From NCBI GenBank assembly GCA_030590275.1, contig JAUUYV010000007.1:1-13881 (forward strand): 13,881 nt of DNA. The letters are read 5' to 3'. The position numbers were made by a program, and so were the translations under genes. Under the pieces are notes generated by a model that was given only the letters and a program-made list of their open reading frames with translations, ran no database searches and was not told the origin of the DNA. The DNA comes from Porticoccaceae bacterium (GTDB taxonomy: Bacteria > Pseudomonadota > Gammaproteobacteria > Pseudomonadales > Porticoccaceae). Within the stretch, counting starts at the first letter, position 1, and each line of letters opens with the position of its first letter. Positions 1 to 6,983 of the stretch are shown here, in pieces.

Positions 1-493
1 CAATAGAGAAGAATTCGCGTACAGGTAGAATCCGTAACATATAGTTCTGCCTTCCCGCCATTGCGGCTGGGGTGAGCTCAGGCAAACGTCCATTCGGTGG
101 GTCTATGATGAGAGAGGTTCTCCGATCCTCGTTCATTTCTGTACCAAAATCCAGCCAGAAGTTATTGTAGGGAACTTCGACGTCGGTGTGGGCCGGAAGA
201 TCCAGATCCTTCTTGTTGTCAGTGTCATTGACCAGTGTCGCTTTGTTTCGATACGCTTCTGCCTCTTCTGCGGAGAATACGGCCTTGTCAGCCACATCTT
301 TTGGGCGCTCGAGCGGGGTCAGTGTGCGGAAATCCCAGACACCTTGAATGTTCGGGTGCCCTTGTGCGTTACGTGCCGGTTGATAATCCGAGTCTTTACT
401 TAGATCCGATGCGGAACGAGCGGTGGCAGAGGCAGGAATTACCAACGCAAGCATGAGGCCAGCGATTGGGACTAATTTGTGGACTTGAGTCAT
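1..493 (-). CDS. Exported protein of uncharacterised family, N-terminal part (cut by window edge)
   Basis: An open frame with no stop runs on the minus strand from an ATG at 493 to the window edge, giving about 164 residues. Residues 1-26 look like a Sec signal peptide: MTQVHK, then a hydrophobic stretch, then a cleavage-like ASA/TA site. The mature part contains NIQGVWDFRTLTPLERP, an EVPYNNFWLDFGTE segment and a SLIIDPPNGRLPELTP segment. I associate this pattern with secreted hypothetical proteins of proteobacteria and acidobacteria that have no assigned function. GGAG sits about 6-7 nt before the ATG. An in-frame ATG 12 nt upstream lacks a ribosome-binding site, so the 493 start is preferred. 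The C-terminus lies outside the window. Export is inferred from the signal peptide; function is unknown. Confidence 0.75.
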   Translation of the reverse strand, partial: MTQVHKLVPIAGLMLALVIPASATARSASDLSKDSDYQPARNAQGHPNIQGVWDFRTLTPLERPKDVADKAVFSAEEAEAYRNKATLVNDTDNKKDLDLPAHTDVEVPYNNFWLDFGTEMNEDRRTSLIIDPPNGRLPELTPAAMAGRQNYMLRILPVREFFSI

Positions 494-619
494 TTTATGC
501 TCCATATTTTTTAGGAATGATCGCTCGCCCGACAAGCTATCATAAAGCAATGAATGAATAAACCACACTTGGGTCTCTGGGTAGTAGAAGTCAGTATAAA
601 ACCGTGAATGGCAACATAA

Positions 620-652
620 CTTTTTCTTTGTTTTCCGTTTCTTTTCTTCTCT
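620..652. other. Polypyrimidine tract in divergent intergenic region
   Basis: In the 494-776 gap between the two divergent genes, the plus strand is C/T except for G at 630 and 637 over 33 bases. I could not find a convincing sigma-70 promoter pair for either gene here. A TATACT-like hexamer lies on the minus strand at 593-598, but no fitting -35 is visible. The tract is recorded as composition only. Confidence 0.5.
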
Positions 653-776
653 GGCGCCACCTGGGCCGGTTGAAAGTAAGTGGGCTATGTGTGGGCTTAA
701 GTCTTCACGCTTGAGATGAGGTTTGTTGTTAATTCTGCCTGGCGATTGCAGTACTTGAGAGAAAGGTAAAAGAAGT

Positions 777-1430
777 ATGATAAATCAAATGGTGCCAAAC
801 AATGTGTGTGTAGTCGTTGCAGATACGGATATGTGGATAACACCGCTAAGGGCCGAAGAAGAGCGTTTGATTGCCGGTGCGGTGGATAAACGAAAGCGCG
901 AATTCCGTGCTGGACGAAATGCGGCCAAACAGGCCATTCGACAACTTGGGTGTGACGATCCTCCTCCAATTATGAGGGGGGGTAACAGAAGGCCTATTTG
1001 GCCTAAGGGTACTGTCGGTAGCATTACACATGCCCATGGTATGTGTGTTGCTGCCGTAGCGCATAGCGAAGATTATGCTGGAATTGGTATCGATGTCGAA
1101 AAAACAAAACCCTTAAGCGTGGCACTAGAGGCAAAGGTTTGCACTTCCAGAGAGCGAGAGTGGACTAAAGCCAGGCAGCAAGTGGGTGATAAAATACCCT
1201 GGTGTATGGTTGTTTTTAGTATTAAAGAATCAATTTATAAGTTATTCAACCCAATACATCACGTGTTTCTTGGTTTTCTCGAAGCTGAAGTAAAGCTCGC
1301 TCCTTCTGGCTATAGTTTTACCGCCGAAATATTTCAGCAGCAACATAATATTCGTTGCAGCTACAGTGGAAATTTTCGAGTAGATGAAGACTTTATCTAT
1401 AGCGTTGTGCTTGAAACGGCTTCTGTTTGA
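777..1430 (+). CDS. 4'-phosphopantetheinyl transferase, EntD/Sfp type
   Basis: This 217-residue protein should transfer the 4'-phosphopantetheine arm of coenzyme A to a serine of a carrier protein (ACP, PCP or ArCP). It shows the family order. RKREFRAGRNAA (39-50) is the EntD-type N-terminal motif. RRPIWPKGTVGSITH (71-85) covers the P-x-WP and GSITH signature. GIGIDVE (102-108) supplies the Mg-binding Asp106 and Glu108. FSIKESIYK (147-155) matches the (W/F)xxKExxxK motif with Lys150, Glu151 and Lys155. The length fits EntD-like enzymes, and all key residues are present. AAAGG at 762-766 precedes the ATG by 10 nt. No carrier-protein, NRPS, PKS or siderophore gene is nearby, so the target is encoded elsewhere. 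The housekeeping AcpS is a different, shorter family, so this enzyme probably serves secondary or siderophore metabolism or a fatty-acid-like synthase (inference). Confidence 0.9.
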   Translation: MINQMVPNNVCVVVADTDMWITPLRAEEERLIAGAVDKRKREFRAGRNAAKQAIRQLGCDDPPPIMRGGNRRPIWPKGTVGSITHAHGMCVAAVAHSEDYAGIGIDVEKTKPLSVALEAKVCTSREREWTKARQQVGDKIPWCMVVFSIKESIYKLFNPIHHVFLGFLEAEVKLAPSGYSFTAEIFQQQHNIRCSYSGNFRVDEDFIYSVVLETASV

Positions 1431-1605
1431 AATGGTTAAGTGGGTGTGGTCAAGCCAACAGGAATAAGGGTGATTATTTTTCCTGGGTGTGTTTATGCTT
1501 GCGCCCAGAGTGAAATGTAACGGCATTTTCATTTAAAGTCCGGACCCCATCAGACTAAAAAAAATATTGTAGTAGAACTTTTGTTTTGTTGCCGGGGGAG
1601 CATAA

Positions 1606-1680
1606 GTGAGTGAAATGCTTATCCATGTCAGCGTTTTCGGGGCGCCCTTCTTATTGCAGAAGTATCTAAACTTATCGTGA
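1606..1680 (+). CDS. Candidate 24-residue small ORF with well-placed ribosome-binding site
   Basis: GTG at 1606 opens a 24-codon frame ending in TGA at 1678-1680. GGGGGAG (1594-1600) sits 5 nt upstream, the ideal Shine-Dalgarno distance. The peptide starts MSEMLIHVSVFGAPFLLQKY and is moderately hydrophobic. An internal ATG at 1615 is in frame. I recognise no family and no clear promoter. The ribosome-binding site is the only positive evidence, and a chance ORF is quite possible. Confidence 0.2.
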   Translation: MSEMLIHVSVFGAPFLLQKYLNLS

Positions 1681-1704
1681 GAAGTACCCAAAGTCCTAAA
1701 GCCC

Positions 1705-1782
1705 ATGAAAAGAGCGGTTATTAATGCGAGGGTTTCCAGGCTAGATAGTGTTGATGACTTCTTTCTGAATTTCTATTTATAG
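1705..1782 (+). pseudogene. Possible N-terminal remnant of a serine recombinase (resolvase)
   Basis: ATG at 1705 opens a 25-codon frame ending in TAG at 1780-1782. It begins MKRAVINARVSRLDS. Serine recombinases commonly begin M-K-x-A-V-I-Y-A-R-V-S, where the Ser is the nucleophile, so residues 1-11 match the first strand and active-site serine except for Asn in place of Tyr. After ARVS the similarity stops, no Shine-Dalgarno sequence is visible, and the frame ends 35 nt from the tRNA-Met 3' end. It could be a decayed recombinase gene beside a tRNA integration site, or a coincidence over 11 residues. Confidence 0.2.
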
Positions 1783-1817
1783 AAACAACGAATATTGCAA
1801 ATTCCCATTGATTTAAA

Positions 1818-1894
1818 TGGTAGCTATGGGCGGACTTGAACCGCCGACCCCAGCATTATGAATGCTGTGCTCTAACCAGCTGAGCTACATAGCC
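1818..1894 (-). tRNA. tRNA-Met (CAT), elongator type
   Basis: The minus strand folds as a 77-nt cloverleaf with encoded CCA (1818-1820). The acceptor arm is GGCTATG/CATAGCT with A73. The D arm is GCTC...GAGC. The anticodon arm is CAGCA-TTCATAA-TGCTG with anticodon CAT. The T arm is GGCGG-TTCAAGT-CCGCC. The anticodon stem lacks the GGG/CCC pairs of the initiator, and the body resembles E. coli elongator tRNA-Met rather than the lysidine tRNA-Ile2. Base 72 is U, giving a G1.U72 wobble where the E. coli elongator has G1-C72. A promoter is visible just upstream. From recall, Pseudomonas also has a tRNA-Met downstream of ychF. Confidence 0.93.
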
Positions 1895-1932
1895 ACAAAG
1901 CGTTACCCCGAGTGGGGCTGAAAAGGCCGCGA

Positions 1933-1961
1933 ATTCTGGCGATTTTAGGCTTTTTTGTCAA
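1933..1961 (-). promoter_or_regulatory. Sigma-70 promoter for tRNA-Met
   Basis: On the minus strand, a perfect -35 TTGACA (1956-1961) is followed after 17 nt by CAGAAT (1933-1938, 4 of 6 matches to TATAAT) and then a GC-rich TCGCGGCC discriminator. Transcription would begin near 1926, leaving a leader of about 30 nt before the tRNA. GC-rich discriminators are typical of ppGpp-controlled stable-RNA promoters, so stringent control is inferred. Confidence 0.6.
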
Positions 1962-1994
1962 GGTTCTCGGGCCTTAGTGTGGGTTCCATTGCTA

Positions 1995-3263
1995 TTATTT
2001 GCGGTCGTGTTCGTCTTTATAAGTGGTTCGATAGATGCGCCCCCGAAAATCATCGGAAATATACAGGTCCCCATCTGGGGCCTGAGTGAGCTCTGCTGGG
2101 CGCCCAATGATCTTGCCGTCGGGGCTTAGAAACCCGCTGACAAAGTTTTCTTCTACGATACCTTGTTCTGTCCAGAGTAGTACGACTACCTTGTAGCCAT
2201 CGGGTCTGTCGCGGTTCCAGGAACCGTGCAGGGCGACAAAGGCGCTGTGGAGGTATTTCTCTGGAAGGTTTGTGCTACGGTTAAAGCGGATGCCCAGGGG
2301 CGCGTTGTGTGCGCGGAAGGAGTGAACGGGCGGGATGCTGGTTTGTTGATGGGCATTTGGATGATCGCCAAAACTCGGGTCTTTTAGGCCCTGCCAATCA
2401 TAGCTATCCTGAGCGTCACTTTGAGTAGGACGGCCACCGTGTGTAAACGGCCATCCGTAAAACCCGCCTTGCTGAATGCGCAGTAGTTCGTCCTGTGGTA
2501 GATCATCCCCTAACCAGTCGCGGCCATTCTCTGTCGCGTAGAGTTGCTGGTCCATGGGGTCCCAGTCGAAGCCCGCACTATTGCGAATGCCGGTGGCGAT
2601 AATTTCAGCGTCACCGCCGTCGGGAGAAAAACGCAGAATTGTCGCTCGCTGAGGATTGGCTTCGATACAGACATTACAGGTGGAACCGACAGACACATAA
2701 AGCTGTTGGTCCGGGCCAATGCCTATGGTGCGCCGCCAGTGATCGCCGCCTCCCGGTATCGAGGCAATCCGGTGCCATGAGGGTTCTGTCTCACCTGCGA
2801 GTAGTGCAATATCGATTTGCACAATGGCGTCGGTTTCGGCAATAAAAAGCCACTGTTGGTTTGCGGTGATGCCAGATGGACGATTTAGGTCTTTCAGTAG
2901 CACTCTTGTATGGTCGGCGATACCGTCTCCATTGAGATCCTTTAACAGATAAACCTCTCCCAGTTTGGGGCTGGATACCACCAGTCCAAATGGGGTGTAG
3001 TAGAGACCTCTGGCTCCCTCAATGCCATCCGCAAAAACAGTGATATTAAAACCGGGTGGCACGGTCAGCGGCAATTCTTCGTGGGGAGTACTATTTGTAT
3101 CGCTGAACCAGATATTGGCGAGAATTAGATGTTTATTGTTGATTAGCGTGCTGGCATAGGGGTAAAGCTGGATACTCGCCCATATCAGGCTCCCGCCAAG
3201 CAAGATGACCAGCGCCGTTGTTAGGATGATACGTATTGAGATGGCGCGAGGGTGTCGCCGCAT
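1995..3263 (-). CDS. PQQ-dependent sugar dehydrogenase, sorbosone dehydrogenase-like, membrane-anchored
   Basis: This 422-residue protein has an N-terminal membrane segment (about residues 9-32) after a short basic start (MRRHPR), so the rest should face the periplasm as a beta-propeller. Family features are VPPGFNITVFADG (68-80), a DLNGDGIAD calcium-type loop (109-117), GGGDHWRRTIGIGP (171-184) whose His175 fits the catalytic His of soluble glucose dehydrogenases, CNVC (196-199), GIRNSAGFDWDP (225-236), ENGRDWLGDDLPQDEL (245-260), HGSWNR (346-351) and PAELTQAPDGDLYISDD (389-405). It should oxidise a sugar or aldose-type substrate with PQQ, passing electrons to the respiratory chain; the substrate cannot be read from sequence. 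GAGGGG precedes the ATG. It lies 80 nt after ychF on the same strand, so read-through is possible. No pqq synthesis genes are in the window. Some family members do not bind PQQ or have no known substrate. Confidence 0.85.
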   Translation of the reverse strand: MRRHPRAISIRIILTTALVILLGGSLIWASIQLYPYASTLINNKHLILANIWFSDTNSTPHEELPLTVPPGFNITVFADGIEGARGLYYTPFGLVVSSPKLGEVYLLKDLNGDGIADHTRVLLKDLNRPSGITANQQWLFIAETDAIVQIDIALLAGETEPSWHRIASIPGGGDHWRRTIGIGPDQQLYVSVGSTCNVCIEANPQRATILRFSPDGGDAEIIATGIRNSAGFDWDPMDQQLYATENGRDWLGDDLPQDELLRIQQGGFYGWPFTHGGRPTQSDAQDSYDWQGLKDPSFGDHPNAHQQTSIPPVHSFRAHNAPLGIRFNRSTNLPEKYLHSAFVALHGSWNRDRPDGYKVVVLLWTEQGIVEENFVSGFLSPDGKIIGRPAELTQAPDGDLYISDDFRGRIYRTTYKDEHDRK

Positions 3264-3343
3264 GTTGGTTCCCCCTCGTATTTGATTTTTTATCTGGATG
3301 GTACTCGCCGATCATTTTTGACCGCTAGTCCAGTGAGCTCTAT

Positions 3344-4435
3344 TTACACATTAAATCGAAAGTGAACCACGTCCCCATCCTGGACAATGTATTCCTTTCC
3401 CTCTAGCCGCCACTTACCAGATTCTTTGGCACCCGCTTCGCCTTTTCCCGCAACGAAATCTTCATAGGCGGTCACTTCGGCGCGGATAAAGCCCTTTTCA
3501 AAGTCGGTGTGTATTTTGCCGGCAGCCTGGGGAGCGGTAGCGCCAACCGGTATGGTCCAGGCGCGGACTTCTTTGACGCCCGCAGTGAAATAAGTGTGCA
3601 GATTAAGTAGCGTATAACCTGCGCGAATAACCCGGTTGAGGCCAGGCTCATCGAGACCGATATCAGAGAGAAATTCGCTTTTGTCGCTATCATCCAGTTC
3701 GGCGATTTCCGCTTCTAATTTATTGCAGATGGCGACTACCTGGGCGCCCTCGGCGGCGGCGACCTCTTCTACCTGAGTGAGAAAAGGGTTGTTGGTGAAT
3801 CCGTCTTCGCCGACATTGGCGATATAGAGGGTGGGTTTTAAGGTAAGCAGGGCCAGCTCGCTCAGCAGTTTTTGATCGTCAATGCTGAGGCCTAAACTTC
3901 TTACTGGTTTGGCTTCGTTGAGGTGGGGCAGGAGTTTTTCCAGAACAGCATTGCAGGCGATGGCGTCTTTGTCGCCACCTTTTGCGCTTTTGGCGGTACG
4001 CAGTAGGGCTTTTTCAACACTATCGAGATCAGCTAATGCGAGCTCCGTATTGATGATTTCGATGTCAGAGAGGGGGTCGATCTGGTTGGCGACATGGATG
4101 ACATTGTCATCTTCAAAACAGCGAACGACGTGGGCGATGGCATCGGTCTCGCGGATAGTGGCGAGAAACTGGTTGCCGAGTCCTTCGCCTTTGGAGGCTC
4201 CGGCTACCAGTCCGGCAATATCGACAAATTCCATTGTCGTGGGTAGTACCCGCTCCGGATTGACTATGGCCGCGAGGACATCGAGACGTGAATCGGGTAC
4301 CGGTACGATGCCGGTGTTGGGTTCGATGGTGCAGAACGGAAAGTTTTCGGCGTCGATTCCCGCCTGGGTAAGGGCGTTAAAGAGTGTTGATTTACCCACG
4401 TTGGGCAGGCCAACAATACCGCATTTAAATCCCAT
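3344..4435 (-). CDS. ychF: Redox-regulated ATPase YchF (Obg-family, OLA1-like)
   Basis: The 363 residues match the standard length of YchF, a P-loop NTPase of the Obg class that prefers ATP, associates with ribosomes and is linked to stress responses and translation. G1 is GLPNVGKST (9-17), G3 is DIAGL (72-76), and the G4 position has NVGE (207-210) instead of the GTP-specific NKxD, which explains the ATP preference in this family. [17 protein letters not shown] (84-100) is typical. The C-terminal TGS domain covers about 278-363, ending in [11 protein letters not shown]. The start gives the family-standard [17 protein letters not shown]; an AGGA lies 12 nt upstream. It follows pth by 45 nt, the usual partner order, so pth-ychF is probably one transcript. 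Confidence 0.97.
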   Translation of the reverse strand: MGFKCGIVGLPNVGKSTLFNALTQAGIDAENFPFCTIEPNTGIVPVPDSRLDVLAAIVNPERVLPTTMEFVDIAGLVAGASKGEGLGNQFLATIRETDAIAHVVRCFEDDNVIHVANQIDPLSDIEIINTELALADLDSVEKALLRTAKSAKGGDKDAIACNAVLEKLLPHLNEAKPVRSLGLSIDDQKLLSELALLTLKPTLYIANVGEDGFTNNPFLTQVEEVAAAEGAQVVAICNKLEAEIAELDDSDKSEFLSDIGLDEPGLNRVIRAGYTLLNLHTYFTAGVKEVRAWTIPVGATAPQAAGKIHTDFEKGFIRAEVTAYEDFVAGKGEAGAKESGKWRLEGKEYIVQDGDVVHFRFNV

Positions 4436-4480
4436 GGTGTCGCTTTTTCCTGTGGTAGGAGGTGTGTGTGATGATCAGCT

Positions 4481-5065
4481 TCAGGCCTTGGTGTGCAGAG
4501 CTTTCATGGCCCGGTTCCACTCGCCCGCGAGTAGGTCGGGGATGGTTTCTATGGCGGCATCGATGCTTGCTTCGATTTGTTCGCGCTCGGCGGGTGGCGC
4601 CTTGCGTAGTACGTAATCAACTACGTCGGCGGCGTTGCCGGGGTGGCCAATACCAATCCGAAGCCTGGCGAAATTCCGGTCGTTACCGAGTCGCTGAATG
4701 CTATCACGCAAACCGTTGTGGCCACCGTGACCACCACCAAGTTTCAGGCGAATATCTCCTGGAGCCAGGTCGAGTTCGTCGTGGGCAATCAGGATTTCCG
4801 GAGTAGCAATATTGTAGAAGCGTGCCAGGGGTGCAATGGCCTGACCACTAAGGTTCATAAACGTAGCCGGAATCAGTAAGTAAACCTTGTACCCATCAAC
4901 GACTGCCGTTGCCACTTCACCGTTAAACTTTTTCTCGGGCTTAAGTGCTACGCCCCAGCGTTGAGCCAGGGCGTACACCAGATCAGCTCCCGCATTGTGA
5001 CGGGTGTGTGCATAGCCTGCCCCCGGGTTACCGAGACCGGCAATGAGGCGTACCTGATTGTTCAT
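4481..5065 (-). CDS. pth: Peptidyl-tRNA hydrolase
   Basis: The 194-residue enzyme cleaves the ester bond of peptidyl-tRNAs that drop off the ribosome, recycling tRNA in the cytoplasm. The signature GLGNPGAGYAHTRHNAG occupies 10-26. Active-site residues known from E. coli (Asn10, His20, Asn68, Asp93, Asn114) appear here as Asn13, His23, Asn71, Asp96 and Asn117, a constant offset of three. FMNLSG (69-74) and GGGHGGHNGL (110-119) are intact. A strong Shine-Dalgarno sequence, AGGAGG, lies 10 nt before the ATG. It sits between rplY (54 nt upstream) and ychF (45 nt downstream), the conserved gammaproteobacterial order. Confidence 0.97.
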   Translation of the reverse strand: MNNQVRLIAGLGNPGAGYAHTRHNAGADLVYALAQRWGVALKPEKKFNGEVATAVVDGYKVYLLIPATFMNLSGQAIAPLARFYNIATPEILIAHDELDLAPGDIRLKLGGGHGGHNGLRDSIQRLGNDRNFARLRIGIGHPGNAADVVDYVLRKAPPAEREQIEASIDAAIETIPDLLAGEWNRAMKALHTKA

Positions 5066-5119
5066 GCAGGCTTGCCTCCTGTTCAGACTACACTGTCACA
5101 ATGTATTTGGACGAGGGGT

Positions 5120-5797
5120 TTATTCCTCGGAGCCTTCATCCTCGTCGGTTTCTCCATCTTCTTCTTCGGCTTCTCCATCACCCTCGACCGTATCGGCTTC
5201 GACTTCTTCTTCGACCGCCCGAGGTTTAGTAACCATCGCGACCGCGAGGTCGTGATCATCACCGAGAGCCAGGGCCACACTGATGACACCTGAAGGTAAC
5301 TTGATATCGCTGATGTGGACGATGTCACCAATCGATAGTTCTTCCATGTCCACTTCAATGTATTCGGGTAAGTCACCTGGTAAACATTCGATTTCCAGGT
5401 CGGAAATATTGTGTTGAACCAGGCCGCCTTCTAGTTTAACGCCGACGCAGGTGTCTTCGTTGATGAAATGCAAGGGTACCCGAGTGGTGAGCTTCTGAGT
5501 TTTACTAATACGAAGAAAATCAGCGTGCAGCAATACTGGCTTTGAAGGATGGCGTTGGAGGTCTTTTAGGATTACATCCTGGGCCTTGCCTTCTATATCA
5601 ATTGAGACGATGTGAGAATAGAACGCCTCGTTTTCCAGCGCGTGTGCAAACTCATTATGGGCCAGAGAAATCATCTCCGGCTCTTTGCCTGTGCCATAAA
5701 TAATGGCGGGTACTTGATCGGCCAAACGTCGTAGGCGGCGGCTCGCACCTTTCCCTACGTTGGTTCGGGCCGTGGCTTTAAGAACGAAATCAACCAT
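5120..5797 (-). CDS. rplY: Ribosomal protein bL25, long Ctc/TL5 form
   Basis: The protein binds 5S rRNA in the large ribosomal subunit. Its 225 residues are the two-domain CTC/TL5 form, not the short E. coli L25 of about 94 residues. The N-terminal 5S-binding domain covers about 1-95 (GKGASRRLRRLADQVPAIIYG at 15-35, then ILKDLQRHPSKPVLLHADF at 76-94). A C-terminal beta domain covers about 100-192. Residues 196-225 form an acidic tail, 19 of 30 being Asp or Glu, which gives the CTT-rich low-complexity stretch at 5120-5210 on the plus strand. AGGAG lies 8 nt before the ATG. The gene follows prs after 114 nt and precedes pth by 54 nt. Confidence 0.95.
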   Translation of the reverse strand: MVDFVLKATARTNVGKGASRRLRRLADQVPAIIYGTGKEPEMISLAHNEFAHALENEAFYSHIVSIDIEGKAQDVILKDLQRHPSKPVLLHADFLRISKTQKLTTRVPLHFINEDTCVGVKLEGGLVQHNISDLEIECLPGDLPEYIEVDMEELSIGDIVHISDIKLPSGVISVALALGDDHDLAVAMVTKPRAVEEEVEADTVEGDGEAEEEDGETDEDEGSEE

Positions 5798-5847
5798 TGC
5801 CTTGCTCCTGTCTTAGTAGTTTAGTTTCTGTACTTACATTTTTTCGC

Positions 5848-5871
5848 CGGTATCTTGCGACCAGAATACCG
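5848..5871 (-). repeat. Intercistronic hairpin between prs and rplY
   Basis: On the minus strand CGGTAT...ATACCG pairs over 6 bp, extended by CT/AG past a one-base bulge to give a 7-nt loop. A smaller hairpin, AGTCC-GCAA-GGACT, lies just after the prs stop (5882-5895). Neither is followed by a U-run in the direction of transcription, so they are not intrinsic terminators. They could stabilise mRNA ends, mark processing sites, or be a leader structure for rplY. Confidence 0.4.
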
Positions 5872-5911
5872 ACATGGGTTTAGTCCTTGCGGACTCAATG
5901 ATCCGGCGTGT

Positions 5912-6853
5912 TCAAAGGAACATCGCACTGATGGATTCTTCGTTGCTGACTCGACGAATCGCCTCAGCCAGCATGGCTCCAATGGACAGCTGTCTGATGC
6001 GATCACATTGGCGAGCACTCTCACTGAGAGGGATGCTGTTGGTGACCACCAGCGTGTCCAGTTGTGAGTTGTTTATATTTTCGATGGCTGCACCGGAAAG
6101 CACTGGGTGAGTGCAATAGGCTACTACCTTTTCTGCACCACTTTTTTTCAGGGCTTCAGCGGCCTTGCAGAGTGTGCCCGCGGTGTCGACGATGTCGTCT
6201 ACCAGCAGGCAGGTGCGGCTACCGACATCACCGATTATGTTCATTACCTGCGCCTGATTCGCTTCTGGTCGGCGTTTATCGATTATCGCGAGATCGGTAT
6301 TGAGTTCCTTGGCGACCGCTCTAGCCCGTAAAACCCCGCCAATATCAGGTGATACGACTAATAAATCTTTGTAGTTTTGCCGATTGATATCCTCTAGCAA
6401 AACCGGTGTGCCGTAAACATTGTCTACCGCACAGTCAAAAAACCCCTGGATCTGTTCGGCGTGCAGATCAACCGTTAATACACGGTTGACGCCGACGTTA
6501 TTAATCATATCTGCAACCACTTTGGCGCTAATCGGCACCCGGGCGGAGCGTACTCGACGATCTTGCCGAGCATAGCCAAAATAGGGAAGAACTGCGGTTA
6601 TTCGGCTGGCGGAGGCACGGCGTATAGCATCTACCATAAACACCAGCTCCATCAGGTTTTTATGGGTAGGTGCACAGGTAGGCTGGACAATAAAGACATC
6701 GTGTCCACGCACGTTTTCGCTGATCTCGATATTAATCTCACCGTCGGAAAACTGCGATACCAGGGTCTTACCGACCGGGATTCTCAGATTTCGCGCTATT
6801 TCGCTGGTCAGTTCTGGGTTGGCGTTCCCAGAAAAGAGCATTAAATTCGCCAT
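5912..6853 (-). CDS. prs: Ribose-phosphate pyrophosphokinase (PRPP synthetase)
   Basis: The enzyme makes PRPP from ribose 5-phosphate and ATP, feeding purine, pyrimidine, NAD, histidine and tryptophan synthesis in the cytoplasm. The 313 residues align end to end with the E. coli enzyme. FSDGE is at 35-39. [10 protein letters not shown] (91-100) is the ATP-binding region. [12 protein letters not shown] (129-140) contains His131. AIIDKRR (189-195) is the flexible catalytic loop with Lys193. [19 protein letters not shown] (217-235) is the PRPP-binding loop. The C-terminus [16 protein letters not shown] is nearly identical to E. coli. The ribosome-binding site is weak, but the start matches the family N-terminus ([15 protein letters not shown]). 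It lies 54 nt after tRNA-Gln on the same strand. Confidence 0.97.
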   Translation of the reverse strand: MANLMLFSGNANPELTSEIARNLRIPVGKTLVSQFSDGEINIEISENVRGHDVFIVQPTCAPTHKNLMELVFMVDAIRRASASRITAVLPYFGYARQDRRVRSARVPISAKVVADMINNVGVNRVLTVDLHAEQIQGFFDCAVDNVYGTPVLLEDINRQNYKDLLVVSPDIGGVLRARAVAKELNTDLAIIDKRRPEANQAQVMNIIGDVGSRTCLLVDDIVDTAGTLCKAAEALKKSGAEKVVAYCTHPVLSGAAIENINNSQLDTLVVTNSIPLSESARQCDRIRQLSIGAMLAEAIRRVSNEESISAMFL

Positions 6854-6907
6854 GGCGGAACCACTCTGCTAACAGGGTTATGATGATGCCTGGTATGGCA
6901 TTGAGTT

Positions 6908-6983
6908 TGGCTGGGGCGGGAGGACTCGAACCTCCGAATGACGGGATCAAAACCCGTTGCCTTAACCGCTTGGCCACGCCCCA
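6908..6983 (-). tRNA. tRNA-Gln (TTG)
   Basis: A 76-nt cloverleaf with encoded CCA (6908-6910) and discriminator G73. The acceptor arm TGGGGCG/CGCCCCA has the weak U1-A72 pair typical of tRNA-Gln. The anticodon arm ACGGG-TTTTGAT-CCCGT shows anticodon TTG. The T arm is GGAGG-TTCGAGT-CCTCC. It is squeezed between ispE (18 nt) and prs (54 nt) on one strand, the placement I recall for Pseudomonas. The U-tract of an upstream hairpin runs directly into base 1. Confidence 0.95.

Larger units (their letters stand above)
1431..1817. other. Gene-poor intergenic stretch between PPTase gene and tRNA-Met
   Basis: There is no convincing full-length gene. The stretch holds two gggtgtg copies (1442-1448, 1485-1491), an inverted repeat CAGGAA/TTCCTG (1459-1464, 1480-1485), and the palindrome GTCCGGAC (1538-1545) followed by CCCAT. 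It also holds an A/T-rich block at 1555-1585, two ORFs of about 25 codons (listed separately), and an AT-rich palindrome tttctatttatagaaa (1770-1785). None of these is followed by a clear U-tract, so I call no terminator for the PPTase gene or for tRNA-Met. Confidence 0.6.

Noticed and set aside
188..456. Two overlapping plus-strand frames
   Set aside because: Both are antisense to the exported protein gene at 1-493, which has a signal peptide, a ribosome-binding site and family-like motifs.
1242..1532. Minus-strand frame overlapping the PPTase 3' end
   Set aside because: No recognisable protein and no ribosome-binding site; overlaps a catalytically complete PPTase.
1916..1962. Terminator after the dehydrogenase gene (run of T at 1951-1956)
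   Set aside because: The T-run is on the plus strand, and on the gene's strand the region is better explained as the tRNA-Met promoter; no stable stem precedes a U-tract.
3882..4616. Long plus-strand open frame (244 codons)
   Set aside because: Antisense to ychF and pth, whose motifs are unambiguous; the frame is low-complexity Ser/Arg and a codon-bias shadow.
5120..5210. CTT/CTC-rich low-complexity tract
   Set aside because: It simply encodes the acidic C-terminal tail of bL25 and is not a separate repeat element.
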